A DNA stretch of 64,000 nt from Otis tarda (Eukaryota; Chordata; Aves; Otidiformes; Otididae): the NCBI GenBank assembly GCA_026413225.1, contig CM048553.1, positions 20,770,501-20,834,500 on the forward strand, written 5' to 3'. Each line of letters starts with the position of its first letter. Position 1 is the first letter of the stretch. The translations under genes were made by a program, and so were the position numbers. Of the stretch, positions 30,532 to 44,700 are shown in pieces. The notes under the pieces are model-generated. The model had not been told where the DNA came from. It saw nothing but the letters and a program-made list of their open reading frames with translations, and ran no database searches.

Positions 30532-31334
30532 TGTGGTGGGTTGTTCTTTGCCAGCTGCCACACACCCACTCAACTGCTCTCTTACTCCCTTTCCTCAACA
30601 CGAGAGGGGGACAAAATAAGTGGAAAAAACTTGTGGGTCCAGATACAGACAGAGATAACACTTGCCAATTACTGTCACAGGCAAAAGAAAATTGACTTGG
30701 GGAAAATTAATTTAATTCATTGCTAGATAAAATATGTTTGGATAGTAAGAAACAAAGACAAATCAAAACAACTCGTTCCCTCACTCCTCCTTTTTTTTCC
30801 CAGGCTCAATGTCAGGCTCAATTCCCAGGGTCCTATTGAGCAGGAGAGGAGGATGGGGAATGTAGTTTGCAGTCAGTTCATAACACTTCATCTCTGTTGT
30901 GCCCTCCTCACATTTTCCCTGCCGGAGTGTAGGTCCTTCCCATAGGCTGCAGTCCTTTAGGATAAACCTGCTCCAGCATGGGTCCTCCATGGGCCACAGT
31001 TCCTTCAGGACATTTCCACAGGCTGCAGGGAAATACCTGCTCCAACCTAGTCTTGTCCACAGACGCTTTGGTGCCTGGATGACTTCCTTTGTCTCCTTCT
31101 CTCACCCTGATGTTCACAGGGTTGTTTCTCACACTTTCCCTCCCTCATTCTTGACACTGTTGTGCAACATTTTTTACCCTTTCTTAATATGTTTTCCCAA
31201 AGGTGCTATCAGCTTGGCTGCCTGCCATTGAAGCTGTCTGGATCCATCTCTGTCTTGAAACGGTGCAGCCCTTCACCTCCTTCTATAGAGGCAGCCACCT
31301 CAGTACCAAAACCTTGCCACAGACCCCTATAACA
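30532..31334 (-). mobile_element. Old solo LTR (ERVL-like), minus orientation
   Basis: Shares landmarks in the same order with the LTRs at 12592 and 50758: a gacttggggaaaat block (30694-30707), gcagtcagttcat (30869-30881), repeated ctgctcca/gggccacag units (30968-31000), and a TATA-like attaag region read on the minus strand near 31185-31190. Ends are tgtggtggg...ataaca (TG...CA). The flanking pentamers accta (30527-30531) and agcta (31335-31339) match at 4 of 5 positions, fitting a decayed target duplication. It is much more diverged than the other two copies and lacks a perfect AATAAA. The open frames in it are repeat-derived and not genes. Confidence 0.82.
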
Positions 31335-34300
31335 AGCTAAGACTTAACCTAATATTTCACTTGTTTAATATATTTCCTGTTTCATATTTTATTTTACATA
31401 TCAACTATTTTATCTACTATGCAAGAATAACATTATCTACCTGAATGACTGGATTTTCTAGTACCTTGTTAAGAGTTTTTTTTTTTTATTTTTAGATTAT
31501 TGATTTTCTAGTAGAAGATAGATGGAAAGTCACAGCTGAGACAGAGCACTTACTGTACCAGTCTTCCCTCAGCAATTGCTAGCTCTTGCCCAGGTCAGGT
31601 CACTCCCACTGTAAAATATCTTTTGTCTTCTAAAAAGTGAAAAATGTTCTGGCAAAAAAAAAAATTATCTAGAGAAAAAACATCATTGTGTCTGCTGAAA
31701 AATAAAAAAAAAATGGTGCTAAATAACAGCAATGAAATAAGTGGAATTACTCCTTCAAATAGTCATGATGTTGCTTTCATAAAAAGCATGTAAATTTTGC
31801 TTATTCTCCAAAAAAAAAATCTTTATTGGAAATAAACATCTGAAACAATACTTCTTTCAACCTGAAATACCACACAACACATTTGATAAAAATGCTCAAA
31901 ACCACTTTGCATAGTTGCCAATAGGCAGTTTGACACAGGCCTCAAAACCCCCTGTAATTATCTTTTCCTTCTTTTCATAGTTCTGAAGAATTTGAGAGCT
32001 TGACTGAATGGCAGGTAAATTCCACCAAAGCTCCATAAACTAGCTCTACTTATCAGGTGGCTTTGCCATCGTGGTACAAGTTAGCTCATGTACCTTTTGT
32101 ACAGCAGGATTCATGTTTCAGGTACAGACATCAATATTGCTTTTATGATCTACAAAGCATGATGTGTTTTAAAGGTAACTAACTGCTCCCCTTCCCCATC
32201 AGCTGACCTTATTCCAAAGTGTGTCAGGGAGTCCCTAGTCAAGGCTTTTCCTCCCTACAATGTGCCTGAAGATGTTGACTCATAGGGAAGCAAAGGACAC
32301 ATGACGTACATTTTACTTGAGATAGCTTACTTAATTCCAGATCAGAGAAGTGAAAAGAAGATACTTGGAATTTAAGACCAAATGAAAAAGTATGTATTTA
32401 AAAAACCCCAAACAAATGGAGTGGTACAAGAACCTGGAACTCAAAACAAAGAACAAACCTAACCACCTTACACAAAATATTAAATGTAGAAAGAAATAAG
32501 ACTGCTTTGGAAAAAAAAATTCTTATCAGGCAGCTAATGTTAAGTAAAACCATATGTTGAAACCCTTGGTAATATAACAAGCTGTGGTTACTTAGCTGGA
32601 AAAGGAACTGCCTGCCAGCAGCAGCTGAACAATGAAAGGTTTTGCATGAGAGAGCTTGTCACCGGGCGAAAGCAGAGCTGCCATTCGAGCGCACAGTTCA
32701 GTGCGGGTTTACTCGAGTGCCCTTGCAGCATATAAACTAGAGGGGAAATAGCAGAGCAGCTTCCGAAAAATGGAACCAGAGGAAAGTGGTTTTCCTGAGA
32801 GGATAGAGTCCAACCCAGATCACCCAAGGGAAAGCCTTAATTTCAGCTTGTGTATTCACATATGCAACAAGCTTTGTAGACATGTAACAACACACTCTCA
32901 CCCCTCGTCCCAACCCCTGAGATGTCTTCTTGCATAGAAGAATCATCCCTTTCATTTCTCCTTGTTCATTTTCTTACTTGAACAGGGTAAGAGTACATGA
33001 CAACTGCTGCTTATTTTCCTCTAAAACACTCTGAAATCTGTTTGTCCAGCCAAGACAGAAAACTGCAGAGAGAACTGGCAGGAGCTTCCCAGCTTCTCTT
33101 TTGGTCTCAGCATAATTAAAGCCTTCTGAGAGGATCTGCCCTGGGGCATTTGGTAGTACCTCATATGACTCCAAAGCTACCTCAACTGGTAGTAGTGCTT
33201 CTACTCCGTCTTTACCATTTTAGACCCAGCACTGCCCATTTTTGATGGAAACCAGAGTCAGCACAAGTACAGTACTGTACAGATTAAGATTTATGACAAT
33301 TTTCACAACTTCACCCCCAACCTAGCCATCATATATTGTTGAAAGACTGACATAAACTAGGATATGTTATCTACTTCATCTGAGGATCTACTTCCCCATT
33401 CCTGGTGAAGAAGATAGCAGGAGAAAAATGATAAAAGCCTTACCTTGGGCTTGTTTAAAAACCCACCATAACCAGCTGTGGGGCCAAAGAAGTGTTTAAT
33501 GTCTGGTTTCTGTCAAGCAGAGCTGGGCATCACTGAACAAGACTGCTTATAACTTAATGGGGGGTAAAAGAACCTCACATCCTAAAACTGATTCACATGC
33601 CATCTTGATGTCTCCAGCTGCCAGAGATATTGTCTTGCCAAAGAAAAATATTGGAAAGTAGATCAAAATTTCTTCCTCTGAGTTCTCCAGTTCACTGTCT
33701 ATGACCATTGCTAACGCAAAAAGGTGCTTTCATTTGCCTTGTTAAATCACAATTTGTCAGGACAGTAGGAAAAATAGACTAGAGATAGAGACTGAGAAGT
33801 AGGACATGAGAGTTTATACAAACATTCTGTAAGACTCAGGTTCTAATAGTAATTTCAAAAATTAAAATAATTCTCAGACTTAGCAGATTCTGTGACAAGT
33901 GCTATTGTATTTAATTCTACCCAATGACATCTCAGTGTATCTGCATGAGATTAGCCTTAAAGATCATTCCAGCAATTTCTGAATATTCCCATTTGCAAAT
34001 AGAAAGCTGCAAATAAACTAAATAGGGAAATTAGGGTATAGTTTGTTGCTGTTTGTAGCTAAGAAGTCCACACTTAGATAGTGAAATATGAGCTAGTGAA
34101 ACATGTCTCATCCTCTGTAAAGATTACTGTAGTACAGCAACAGCTTTGCCAAAGGCAGGAAGGGAACCACAGCCTCTGCCCTCAGGGTCACCCCATGCTG
34201 TGTGCTTGCTGTCTCGTATGCTCCCTTGGCTCAAATCACTCCAATACCTCGGTCCAGACCTATTAGTGAGCCCAGCTCAGTGTGCCCAGCTCACAGACAT

Positions 34301-36120
34301 CCCGCCTAAGACTTCTTTTAGTTGCCAGCCACATGCTAACACCTACCTACAAAAAGAAACCCCCAAATCAAAAATTAAACCATTAAAATATTTCACTATG
34401 TGAACTGATACTCCTTAGCACACTTTTACTGTAGTAAGATGCTGAAGAACACAGCTATAATTTGGGAAAGCTCTGGCCTCATCTGCCTCCAGCACAACCA
34501 ACCAAGCTTTCCCCAGCAGGAAGGCCAGAAAATTTTAGGAGTATTGTTACTTGAGCACATCTAACCATCAGCTGAGATCAATTTAAGATAGAGGACACAA
34601 GCATAACTCAAGAAGAAATACATTTGTGTTTTCAAAGTGACAAAGAATTCCCAATTGTTCTACCACTGGAAAAAGCCATCTTTTAAGCAACTGGTATTCA
34701 TGCAGTCATTCACTTCTAAAAGATTTTTGTAAGCAAAGCTTTATTTAAAATTATCACCTAATGAAATCATGACATCCTTTTATTTGTTAGCCATTCAATA
34801 AAACTCATTTCAATTGCAGCGCACAACTCATTTGCAAAAACCTCTGCTCTGTTCAAACAAGAGAATAAATTATGTTTTATACCACATGTAAATGAAACTA
34901 TAGAAAATAGACTCCTCCTATAAAAGACACTTACACACACACACTAACACATCTTCCTGCTCTTCTCTTTCTTTTTAATAAAAATAATTGTTCTCAGTGG
35001 TAGGGAAAGATCCAGCCCTTTTGTTGCAGCTACTCTTCTACAGGTTGATAAAATACTACTACTTCAGATGCAACTTCTCATTAGATTAGAAAACATTTGT
35101 TTGGACTGACACTCTATAAACACGTTCTTGAAATAGTTATTACATCAGTATAATTCCACTCTTTTATTTAATTTACCTTCGTACAATCATAATGAACATC
35201 ATAGAAATTAATTGACAATAAGCAAATAAGCTCCCTAACCAGTAAAAAAAGTCTTTGAGCTTTATCGAGTGGTAAAATTCTCTCCCTGTCTGCAAAGCAT
35301 ATTTTTGAAATATTTTTCATCAATTTATGATCATATCTGATACCTCAATTAGGAAGGTCAGAGCTGCAAGTTTTCAGCTTAAAGCCCAGTAGGATGCTAT
35401 TTTTTTTTTTGTAATTATTTTAATTGGAGCTGCTGAGAACAGCTTCAAAATTCTGACCTGCATTTCATTTTCAGGAAGTTTCTTGTTCTCCATCTTGCTA
35501 TTTCTGGCGTATTGCTTATTTTCATCTTAAGTTCTTTTTTTCTTCTCAACAGCAACAGTAAAAACCTGATTCTCATTTCTGGAATTAAACTACAGAAGGA
35601 CTCAAAAGACACTGCTACATTCAATGGAAAAACGGCAAGATGTGTCATGGGGGAAATAAAACGTATCAGGAATAGTGTTGCTCACATATTTTTTTGGTGA
35701 AGCTGACAAATATTGCATAGGTGTATAAAGCATAACCCACAAAACTCTGCACTATATTTTTCAGCTATGCTAAAACGTGCTTTCCCTCTGCTCTTCCTGA
35801 TATTTCTCCACCAACTATTTCATGATTAAGCAAATTCAAGAATATGTTATGCTGTTAAACACTTAAAATATATTGGAATGCTGAATTGTAGAAACAGATA
35901 ATGACATTTACTTTCACATCTTGTCCTATATAGCCATATTAATATTTCTTTGATACTTCACTGAAGTAAGCTTCAAGTAATGTCATTTATCCCCAGATGG
36001 CTAATTTATTGTTATGTCCGTGGAAGAATGTTATCAGCCCTGTAACTGCATAAAGATTACAGTGTAATTAAACAAAAGGATGACAGCAACTCCAGATTCC
36101 TCAGACAATCCATGAAAGTT

Positions 36121-36142
36121 AAATACCTTAATCAAGGTATTT
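36121..36142. repeat. 9-bp hairpin
   Basis: aaatacctt (36121-36129) and aaggtattt (36134-36142) are exact reverse complements with a 4-nt loop. Confidence 0.9.
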
Positions 36143-39100
36143 ACAAGCAGTGTAAAAATGAACCAATCTCTTACACTATTTTATCATTTTTTTCAGCGTT
36201 CTAGGGAAAATGAATTAGACACAGATTATACATATTTTTTGGCTTTGCTTTTGCTTGAGTAGATTGAATGCACCAACTCATTTCTTCTTTCAGCCTGAAA
36301 ATCGGGCTATCTAAAAGCTAAACCCCAGAAGGCATAAGTATAAGACTGTTTCTTAATTGCATAACCTTACAAGGACTTCTTGTGTGTCTGTGCATGAGAG
36401 AAAAAAGAAAAGCTAGCCAGAATCCTCATACTCTTGGCTGTACTTCTGTGTTATCTTATGTAGATATTTAAAGGCCAGAAGATTAGTTTTTCACCATTAT
36501 TTTTCCCACTGCTTCGTTAATACTGAAAGCATTATCTGGAAAAATTGAGAACATGCAATGTATGCCATTGAATTTCCCAATGCCAGTAAATTTCTCAGCT
36601 TGCTGCAGTTTTCCCACTACTCATGGATGTTGTGAAAACTCTATGATCTGGTGGAATGTAACCAATTCTGATGAATACCCTATTCAATTCAGCAAAGGGA
36701 TTTAGAGTATTATGTATAATGAAACTATTCCAGTAGAAGTTTTTCTTCAGGCACGCCACAAGACATCCCTTCTCAGGAAGTTGTTAGATATCACTAGGAA
36801 GGGTATAGGAACAAAAGAAGCACTTTTAAGTAAGGACACTGTGACAGACTGCAAAGAACTAGCAAATTTAATTGTAACTGATGTATCTGGTTGCATAATT
36901 ATAATGACTCTAAATTGTGAATACTCTCAAGTTCAGGAGGAGCAAACCCAAAGGTTATTTAGAGTATAATGACTTGTATCAGTTCCTGTCCGATCAAGTG
37001 CATACTTCCCCAGAGAAAATTTTTGGACAGAGGCATGAAATACAGTATCTACTCAGTGAGATACTGCCATGCGATAGTTCCCAAGTGCCTCTCAGCTCTG
37101 GCCAACAAAGACCAGCACGGTTCCTAGACAGGTCGGAACCAGAGAAAAGAGGCTGGCAGGAGGATTATCTTGTTTCAGCCGAATATCTTAGCAGCTGTGT
37201 CATTGCAGTAACCTTGGCGCTGCTAAATCCTAGGATGAGGCTTGAACAGAGCTGTTGTGGGGAAATCTAATTTTGCAGTTTATTTCTGACACGTGGCTCT
37301 TCCACCGGTTGGGTAAAACATCCTCATGCCTGAACAGCTCTTGCTATCAATAAAAAAGTTTGGATGGGACTGAGCAAAATAGTATTTTAATATTTGAAAA
37401 CATTAAATAAAAATGCTTCATCTTTGAATCAAATTGTTGTAGTATCAATACAGTTTTGTTTTTTTTTTTTTCTGATACTGTATCTCTTTCCCTCCTACAT
37501 TGTCACACAGTTTAAAAAAAAAAAAAAAAAAAAAGCTGTCATAAAGCTTTTCTACTTGCCCTGTTTATTCTCCTCTTCCTTCTAACTTTTAAAGCTAGTT
37601 CTTACCTGGATAAATCACACAAAATGTGAATCACACGGAGCATGTGAATTTCATGAAAAAGTAAAGACTTTCAGGTTATGATGAAATCATTATTCTCCAA
37701 AGTTTAAAAATTCAGTAAGGAAAAGAATAATAGAGTTCGCAAATGCTGAATACTATAAAACTGAGTTATCATTCATTTTATAGAAGTTTGCAACAAAAAT
37801 AAAACCATGTTGCAGAAGAGAAAAAGATTTTTTTTTTTATTTTAAAAAGTATGCTTAAAATTCATGTATAACAGAAAAATTTTGCTGAGTGTCTGGTTTC
37901 TACTGTAGTAAATCAATGTTATTAGAAATATAACTTTGGGATTATAAGGTATTAGATCAATTCCACACCCATTATATGATGCTATTATACTACTTCTAGT
38001 AACCCTTCCTAAACTACTAAAGCCAGTCCTATGTATACAATATTCACATACTTCTATCCCCGTAAAACAACATCCAAGAGCATGTCAGGGAAGACTGCAA
38101 AGGCTAGCATGCAAGTTTCAGACAGGCCATTAAATTACATTTCACTTATATACATAAAAACTAACACTGAAATAGCATGGCACAAAGAAGCTTTTTATGG
38201 AAGTTTTTCAGAAGGTAATTTAGCTCTGTGTTCTTCTGCTGCTAACATCCTGCCATAGCTGCGTGCTCTCCAGTTCCTTGTTTTCCCACAGGATTTGTTT
38301 GTGCTGGCCACAGAGATGGGAGGCAGTGTGGGTTTGCCTCAAGTAGGACTAGTCAGCAGTGAACATATAGCTCAAAACAACAAGGCAGAAGCTTGCAGAT
38401 CTTCATGTGCAACTTGGTCTTCAGGGGAGCAAGGTCATGCAGAAAGAGGTTCTTGTTCACACTCAGTTAAAGGCTGGGCATACATAAGCACATTCCCCTG
38501 GTCTCCATTTCAACTCTGCATCCCCCCTCAGAGGATGCCTCTAAAGCAGCTATTGCAAGGGAAAAGCTGACAGCTCTGCTCTGCCCCTTTCCACGACTTC
38601 ACCTTGATAATCAGAACTTGATACACCACTCATCAGACCTCACTGGACAATTTATTTTTCCCCTTTGTGAACTACTGAGAGGTAATACTTTGGATGAGGA
38701 ATCTCTGCCCTGGGTCAAAAACAAATAAAACCCAACCCAACTCACATTTTTCACCAAGATAAATTTTCTGATCTAACTCTTACTGCACTAGACAAAGGTT
38801 GTGTGGCAGGGGTAGTGGGAGGTGGCGGGTGAGCTGAACAGGAACAGACAGCAAGCAAGGAAACCACACGCATCCAGAATTGTAACAGATACATCACAAC
38901 CTGAAGTTGAAACCACCAATTTTGGCCTCATCCTTTCTTTGTCTCCCTTCTCCACTCATTACCCCTCTATCACTTCGGGCCACCCTCTTCAGTTGTAGAG
39001 CAGATCTACGAAAAGATCCGGCTTAGAGCAACATAAGCAGAAAGAAACAGAAAATAGGTAAAAATATAAGTGGGGAAAAATTAGAATATATTAGCCTCAG

Positions 39101-41421
39101 CATTTAGAGTTTGGGAATGAAGTCACATTAGCTCTGGTATCATGAGTAATTCCCTTGTGTTTTTCCTCTTTTGCTGCATTAGTTTACATTAAAGCAAATT
39201 ACATTACATGAAAGCTCTGTATTCATCTGTACTTCAAAGCACACAAACAAAACTTCTGCAGACAGGTGAGGAAATGGACTTATTTCCCTTCAATAAAGGC
39301 AAATATTGCCTGAATAAAGGGTTCCTTTATTATTTTTAAGTTTTTACAGAATTTCAATACTGAACACCTTCATGAGAAATACAGATATTCATACACAACT
39401 TAGTAACACATTATGGGGTTGGGAAGAGCAAAATGTCTTTCTCACTGTCAGTTAATACAGGAAGATATTCACTCAGATCCAGAAAGATGACATTTTCTTT
39501 CTAAGAAGGTAACATAACAAACGTCTGATAAAGGTGTCAGAAAAATCTGTAGTGTCAAACTGGGTAATTACGCTCTCTCTTCAGATTAATTCTTTTAATC
39601 AGAGAAAAAAACCAAAACTTTCCCATATCTTCCTGTTAGGAGAGGATCTGTGCAGTATCACAGCTCCAAGTTCAAGGTTTTAATAATTTAACAAAAAAAA
39701 AAAAAATTCAATACCAGTTTGAACCAGTCAATGACAAGTTTCTGCCCTGGGAAGCATACTAGCTTCAACTTTGAACACAAAGTAACAGCAAAAACAGTAA
39801 CAAAAAAAGAACAGTAAAAGTAACAGCAGTATGGTTCCAGCTTTAAAAATACTGTCTGTGTGTGTGAATAAGGGCTCTAAAGGGAAGAGTGAAATGATTT
39901 CTCTTACTGTCACAAGAAGAATAAAATAAAAAGTTTTTGGTTCCAGATCAACTCATGTTTTAAAAATGTGGGTTGTCCCTTAAAGAAAAAGGACCCTGGC
40001 AGGGGTGAGCCTGTGTTGGAGTTGTGCATGCAGAGGTTCAGGAGCATAAGGGAATTAATCCTTCCCTTTGAAGACCTCAGACCTGCAATAATCCATCTGT
40101 TCCATATAGTCAGTGTGGCAACAGGCCATGGCTGGGCAGTTGGTGGCATGTAGCTGTGCTGTTCAGACTTCACTTGTAATAGGCATAAAAAGCCAACAGT
40201 AGGAAGCTGATTTGCCTGCAGTCACTGCAAATCCCTTCAGTAAATACACTTCTGCCAAGTCTCATGGCTCTTTCTGTTAATATGTTTTTAATAGGTTGAA
40301 GTGTAGAGGCACCAGTGTGATGTACATGCTGTGATGTGTAGCCTGGACACTTTACCGTACATTAGCATTAGCCCTCCTAGGCAGATGCCTTTAATAAGAA
40401 AATTCTACCCCAATGCCTTGAAACACAAGGAAGCATGTACTAACACCAGCATGAAACTGGTTCTGTGTTTCTATGCTTCACTAAAATATGTATGAAAACA
40501 CATGTGGTTCATGTCTTTCAGACATTTACAAATGACTGGAAGGGTCACCTTTCATAAATTCAGTATGCAACGCTACATGATCTGAAAGAAACTCTGAATG
40601 AATGACTCAGACTGCAAATGTTTTGTGTAAATTTTCCAACAATCACCTGATGAGCTTAAATATGACTACTGGAGGAAGTGTCATAAGAAGTAAACAGAAA
40701 ATGCCTTTAAGCTAGACCAAAATTAATTTTAAAAATGCTGAGATCTTAAGTTACGATATTGTTCTACTTTGGGGAAGATATATCAAGCAGCATGCACTTC
40801 ACTCCGATGATAAATGTTGGTCATTTAATCATATGGTAAGTTACAAGCAGCAGTAAGATATCTGTGGTAACCACCATGTAATTACAGGGTACATAAACAG
40901 TGATCCCTGCCTCCTAAACCAAAGTGCAGGTTACACCATAATTATGTTTAGACTTAATAAAAGTAATCATCACATGCGGCTGGATGGTATTTGCCAAGAA
41001 AAAGCCATTTAGGTTCTGCCCAAAGAAAACATTCATTCCTTTCAACATTAGGAGCTGGTGAAGCATGACTGTAGCCCCATGACTCATCACCCATCCAAAA
41101 GACAAAAGTTATGGCAGGAAAGCTAGAAGACTACTCTTAATGTATGAAGCCTTAGACAGACATTAGCTGAAATGAGGATAAGGCTGTTTCATCATGCTGC
41201 AGTGGAAAATGTCTGTATGCTGCATAAGACACAATAGGCCGCTCTTCCCATCAGATGACAGCTACAGAACAGTGGTGACAGTTTCTTCATGAGCATTTTA
41301 CTTCCTTTTAAATGAAAAACAAAATGGAGAGTATGGATTAAACAATCAAAATGCAATAAGAAAATCTTGCCTCTCATGAAAACTCAGAAAGCAAAAATAG
41401 TCTTGTTCACATTCTGGGTTG

Positions 41422-41465
41422 TTTTTTTTTTTGTTTGGCTTTTTTTTTTTTTTTTTTTTTTTTTT
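41422..41465. repeat. Long poly-T tracts
   Basis: A T11 run, a short ttggc interruption, then 26 consecutive T. In gene sense (minus) this is poly-A. No LINE or retrogene sequence that could have supplied the tail is recognisable next to it. Confidence 0.9.
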
Positions 41466-41717
41466 AAGAAATTAAGCTCCTGAAAGATTAAATTCAGGAA
41501 GCATGCACAGGCAGATGCAGGAACAAAACTGCTTTCAGCTACCACCTGCATTCACAGTTTTCATTGTTGGAGGTCATGAATAGCAGCAGAATTAAAATGG
41601 AGAACTTATGAAATTTTTTACTTTATTCAGCTTGTACAAAAAAAAAAAAAAGCAGGTTCTATTTATTTCCCTTGAAAGTATATAGACATATGGTTTGGCA
41701 TCCTTCTGGCTGTTGTC

Positions 41718-41737
41718 AATGAAGCCATGGCTTCATT
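41718..41737. repeat. 20-bp perfect palindrome
   Basis: aatgaagccatggcttcatt equals its own reverse complement, with no spacer. It is centred on an NcoI-type ccatgg. Confidence 0.95.
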
Positions 41738-44700
41738 AGGGAACTCATTATTACTTTCACTCTTGTCCAAATTTTGTACTCCAAAAGCTGCTACTTCCAC
41801 AAGTTGCCATCAGTATCACAACTCATTCACGGCAAAATGAATTGTCTTTCCCGCATGCCACACAAAGTCAATAAAAAAAATAAGCCAGTGTTTCTGTCAG
41901 TTGGAGACTGAGCAAGAGGGACTGGATGTAAAAGATTGCAGGCCAGGCAAGAAGGCAGACATGTTCTTGAGCAAACTATCTCTTGATTTCACAATATCAG
42001 TTTCTGAAAAGAATTCTTCCTACACAACCCATACTACTGGGTTTCGCCATTGTACTCTCAGAAGAACATTTTAAAGGCTTATTTGTAATAGTTATTTGTC
42101 CTGTGCACAGCAATATTGGAATAAGTTTTATATATACCCATTTACAGCCACTGCTGTTCTCATTGTAATGAGAACTGGCTTATTGATAAATCAGAGAATA
42201 TTAAAAAAATTACTTTTGTCAAATCATATACAGAAATCAAAGCCATATTTACCAATCTGTCAGATTTCAGTGATCAAACAAAAATAGTGAATCAAGTGAT
42301 AGAAAAAGTTAATTGAGTACATTCTAAAATATTCCTTCTTTGGGGTACATAATTACTTGTTCAGAGTACGTGATCTCATTTGGTAAGGTGCATATATCAT
42401 TATTTCTTAATAGAGAAAAAGAAATGATGTATTTTTCCACCAGAAGATTTGATGATCTTTGTCAAGAAATTAAGAACAAGGCAGCAGGAAAAGATTTCAA
42501 ATGTCCACCCTGAGTATACAGATTGGGGCACTTTGAAATTTTTCTTTGTTGTCTAAATCGAACATCAGTACTATTTAGTCTTTGAAAAATTGGTCACACA
42601 ACCAACTGACCATTCTCTTTGGTTTGGAGACTCAGTTGCAATGGTCAGTCCTCACCATTAATACAAAACCATGCTCTCCAGCAACCTCTGGACTACCTGA
42701 TTTTAAAAGCTGCAGACCGCTCCCCTTCAAAGTCATTGCAGAGCATTCAGCAATTCTCTCTTGAATATTTTTGGTCAGATGGACTGCAGTGATTTCATTA
42801 GCATGGGTAACTAATATATGATAATCACATACAAATGTAGACAGAAGCACCTAGAAATGTTCTTACTTTGTGCTTGAATGTGATGGGAACAGAACAAGAA
42901 GAAGGGAGGTGTGGTTTGGGTATACATAACTAGCTTTTCCAGGGAAAACTAAAACCAAAATTTTAGCCTTTGGCTACAACTTTGAGGAGGAGTTTAATGC
43001 TTAAGTGGTTTGTAAAGTTGCATCCTTGTAAACACTGCTTGCTGGGATAGCTTAAAACATCCATACAGATTTCACTTTATATGCTCTCTGCCTCTGTGCG
43101 TAGCAGTTGCAGGGTGTATTCAGTCGCTTCTTATTTGGAATTTTAATCACTTTCAGAGCATGGACACTTTGTGGTAATTTCTGAGAGAAGGTAGTTTGGA
43201 TCTTATCGTAGGCTTGGTAAACAAGACATGCACTGAAGACAATAATAAGATCGGGAAAGGCAGACATGGCTGCAGGGGAGAGCCAAGCTCTCTATACAGA
43301 CAAGTGAGTTGAGGAGCACACTGAAGCTATGAGTAGCTGTATCAATCAACCTAAAAGACACAGAGGCACAAAGGTTTTCTGCCTCTTGACAAATAAGCCA
43401 GAGCTGTAAGAGTGGTGGGAAGTCTGGATATTATCAGGAGACACACTGAAGCAAAAATTCTGCAGACAAATTTTATCTGATTCCAGACCTCCGGATAGTG
43501 TTCTTACATACTGGGGAAAAAATATGGAAGAAGCCCTGGTACATCAGGCAAAACTTCAGAGCAAGTGCTTGAGAGCAGCTTAAAGAGGATTGAGGGGATG
43601 ATGACTAACATGGGAAAGGAGTCATTAGGCAGAAGGGGGGTGTTAACCAAGTACACAGGGCCTCTTTCACACTTGGCTGTTCTGCAAAATCCCAGGTATC
43701 AGTGGGCCATCATTGGACCAGGAGATTCTCCCCTCCAATGGGAGGCACACTGAGCCTCAGCTCCCTTGCCCCATCATGGACCAAAGAGTTTGTGCCTCTG
43801 CAGCTGTCATGCTATAAGGGCTTTTGTGAGAACTGCAGTGCATAGCATGACCCAGCTCTTTCCCCAGCCTGGAAACCCACTCATCTGGACATAGTTATTT
43901 TACATCTTCCCTGGATACTCTCTCTGGCTTATCAGGCCAACACTTGATGGTTACAACTTTTAAAAATTCACCGTGTACATACAAATACATACAAACAGTC
44001 ATTGTTTGTTCTGACCAGAACTACATTTGGTAAAATGAAGCAAGCAGGAACCAGCTTGTACCCCCTGATACTAATTATACCACACATATACATACCAAGA
44101 CATACCTAGCAGTAACTAGGATTTTGTAGCTGAGTCTATGTAAAGGCCTCCTGGATATTGGATTAATCTGGAAATGTAAAGAAGCAATAGCTAGGACAAA
44201 GGGTAGTGCAATCCTGTGTTTGGCTATTGCCTTCCCACCCTGGTACTATCTGTTCCCTTTTAATCATGCAAATATTGTATAAGACACTTCAGAAAAACAG
44301 GATCCTGATAAGGGGGCAGACCCAGCTTCATCTGTACTCTGCTGACATAGGTCAATCACTACAGTAGCGACTAGTGAAGTTGTAGTGATTCCTAATGTTG
44401 CCAGAGCACAGCTTTCTGAGCTCAGTGATGCTGATGAGGAAGGCAAAACCACAAAGGATCAAGAGCAGCACAGTGACTTTGTTAATCTTAACAAACATAG
44501 CGTCATGTGCATCCTGACTTTCTCGTACAGTATCAGTCAGGAAGGAGTTGTGGAAGATAAGGATGCTGAAACCAGGACACCATGCAACTTCCTACATCAA
44601 TCAAAGTGACAGAAGGAAAACTTTGAGTGTGATTTACACTGGCATACAATGTCATAGAATAATATTTTTTCTTGGCAGAGAATATAATGGTTGGGATATA

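Noticed and set aside
36712..37270. Two overlapping plus-strand open frames (85 and 117 codons)
   Set aside because: They are in different frames, have no recognisable domain, no splice or promoter support, and compositions expected from chance.
41422..41465. Poly-T tract as the tail of a processed retrogene
   Set aside because: No coding or retrogene sequence was recognised next to it on the expected side.
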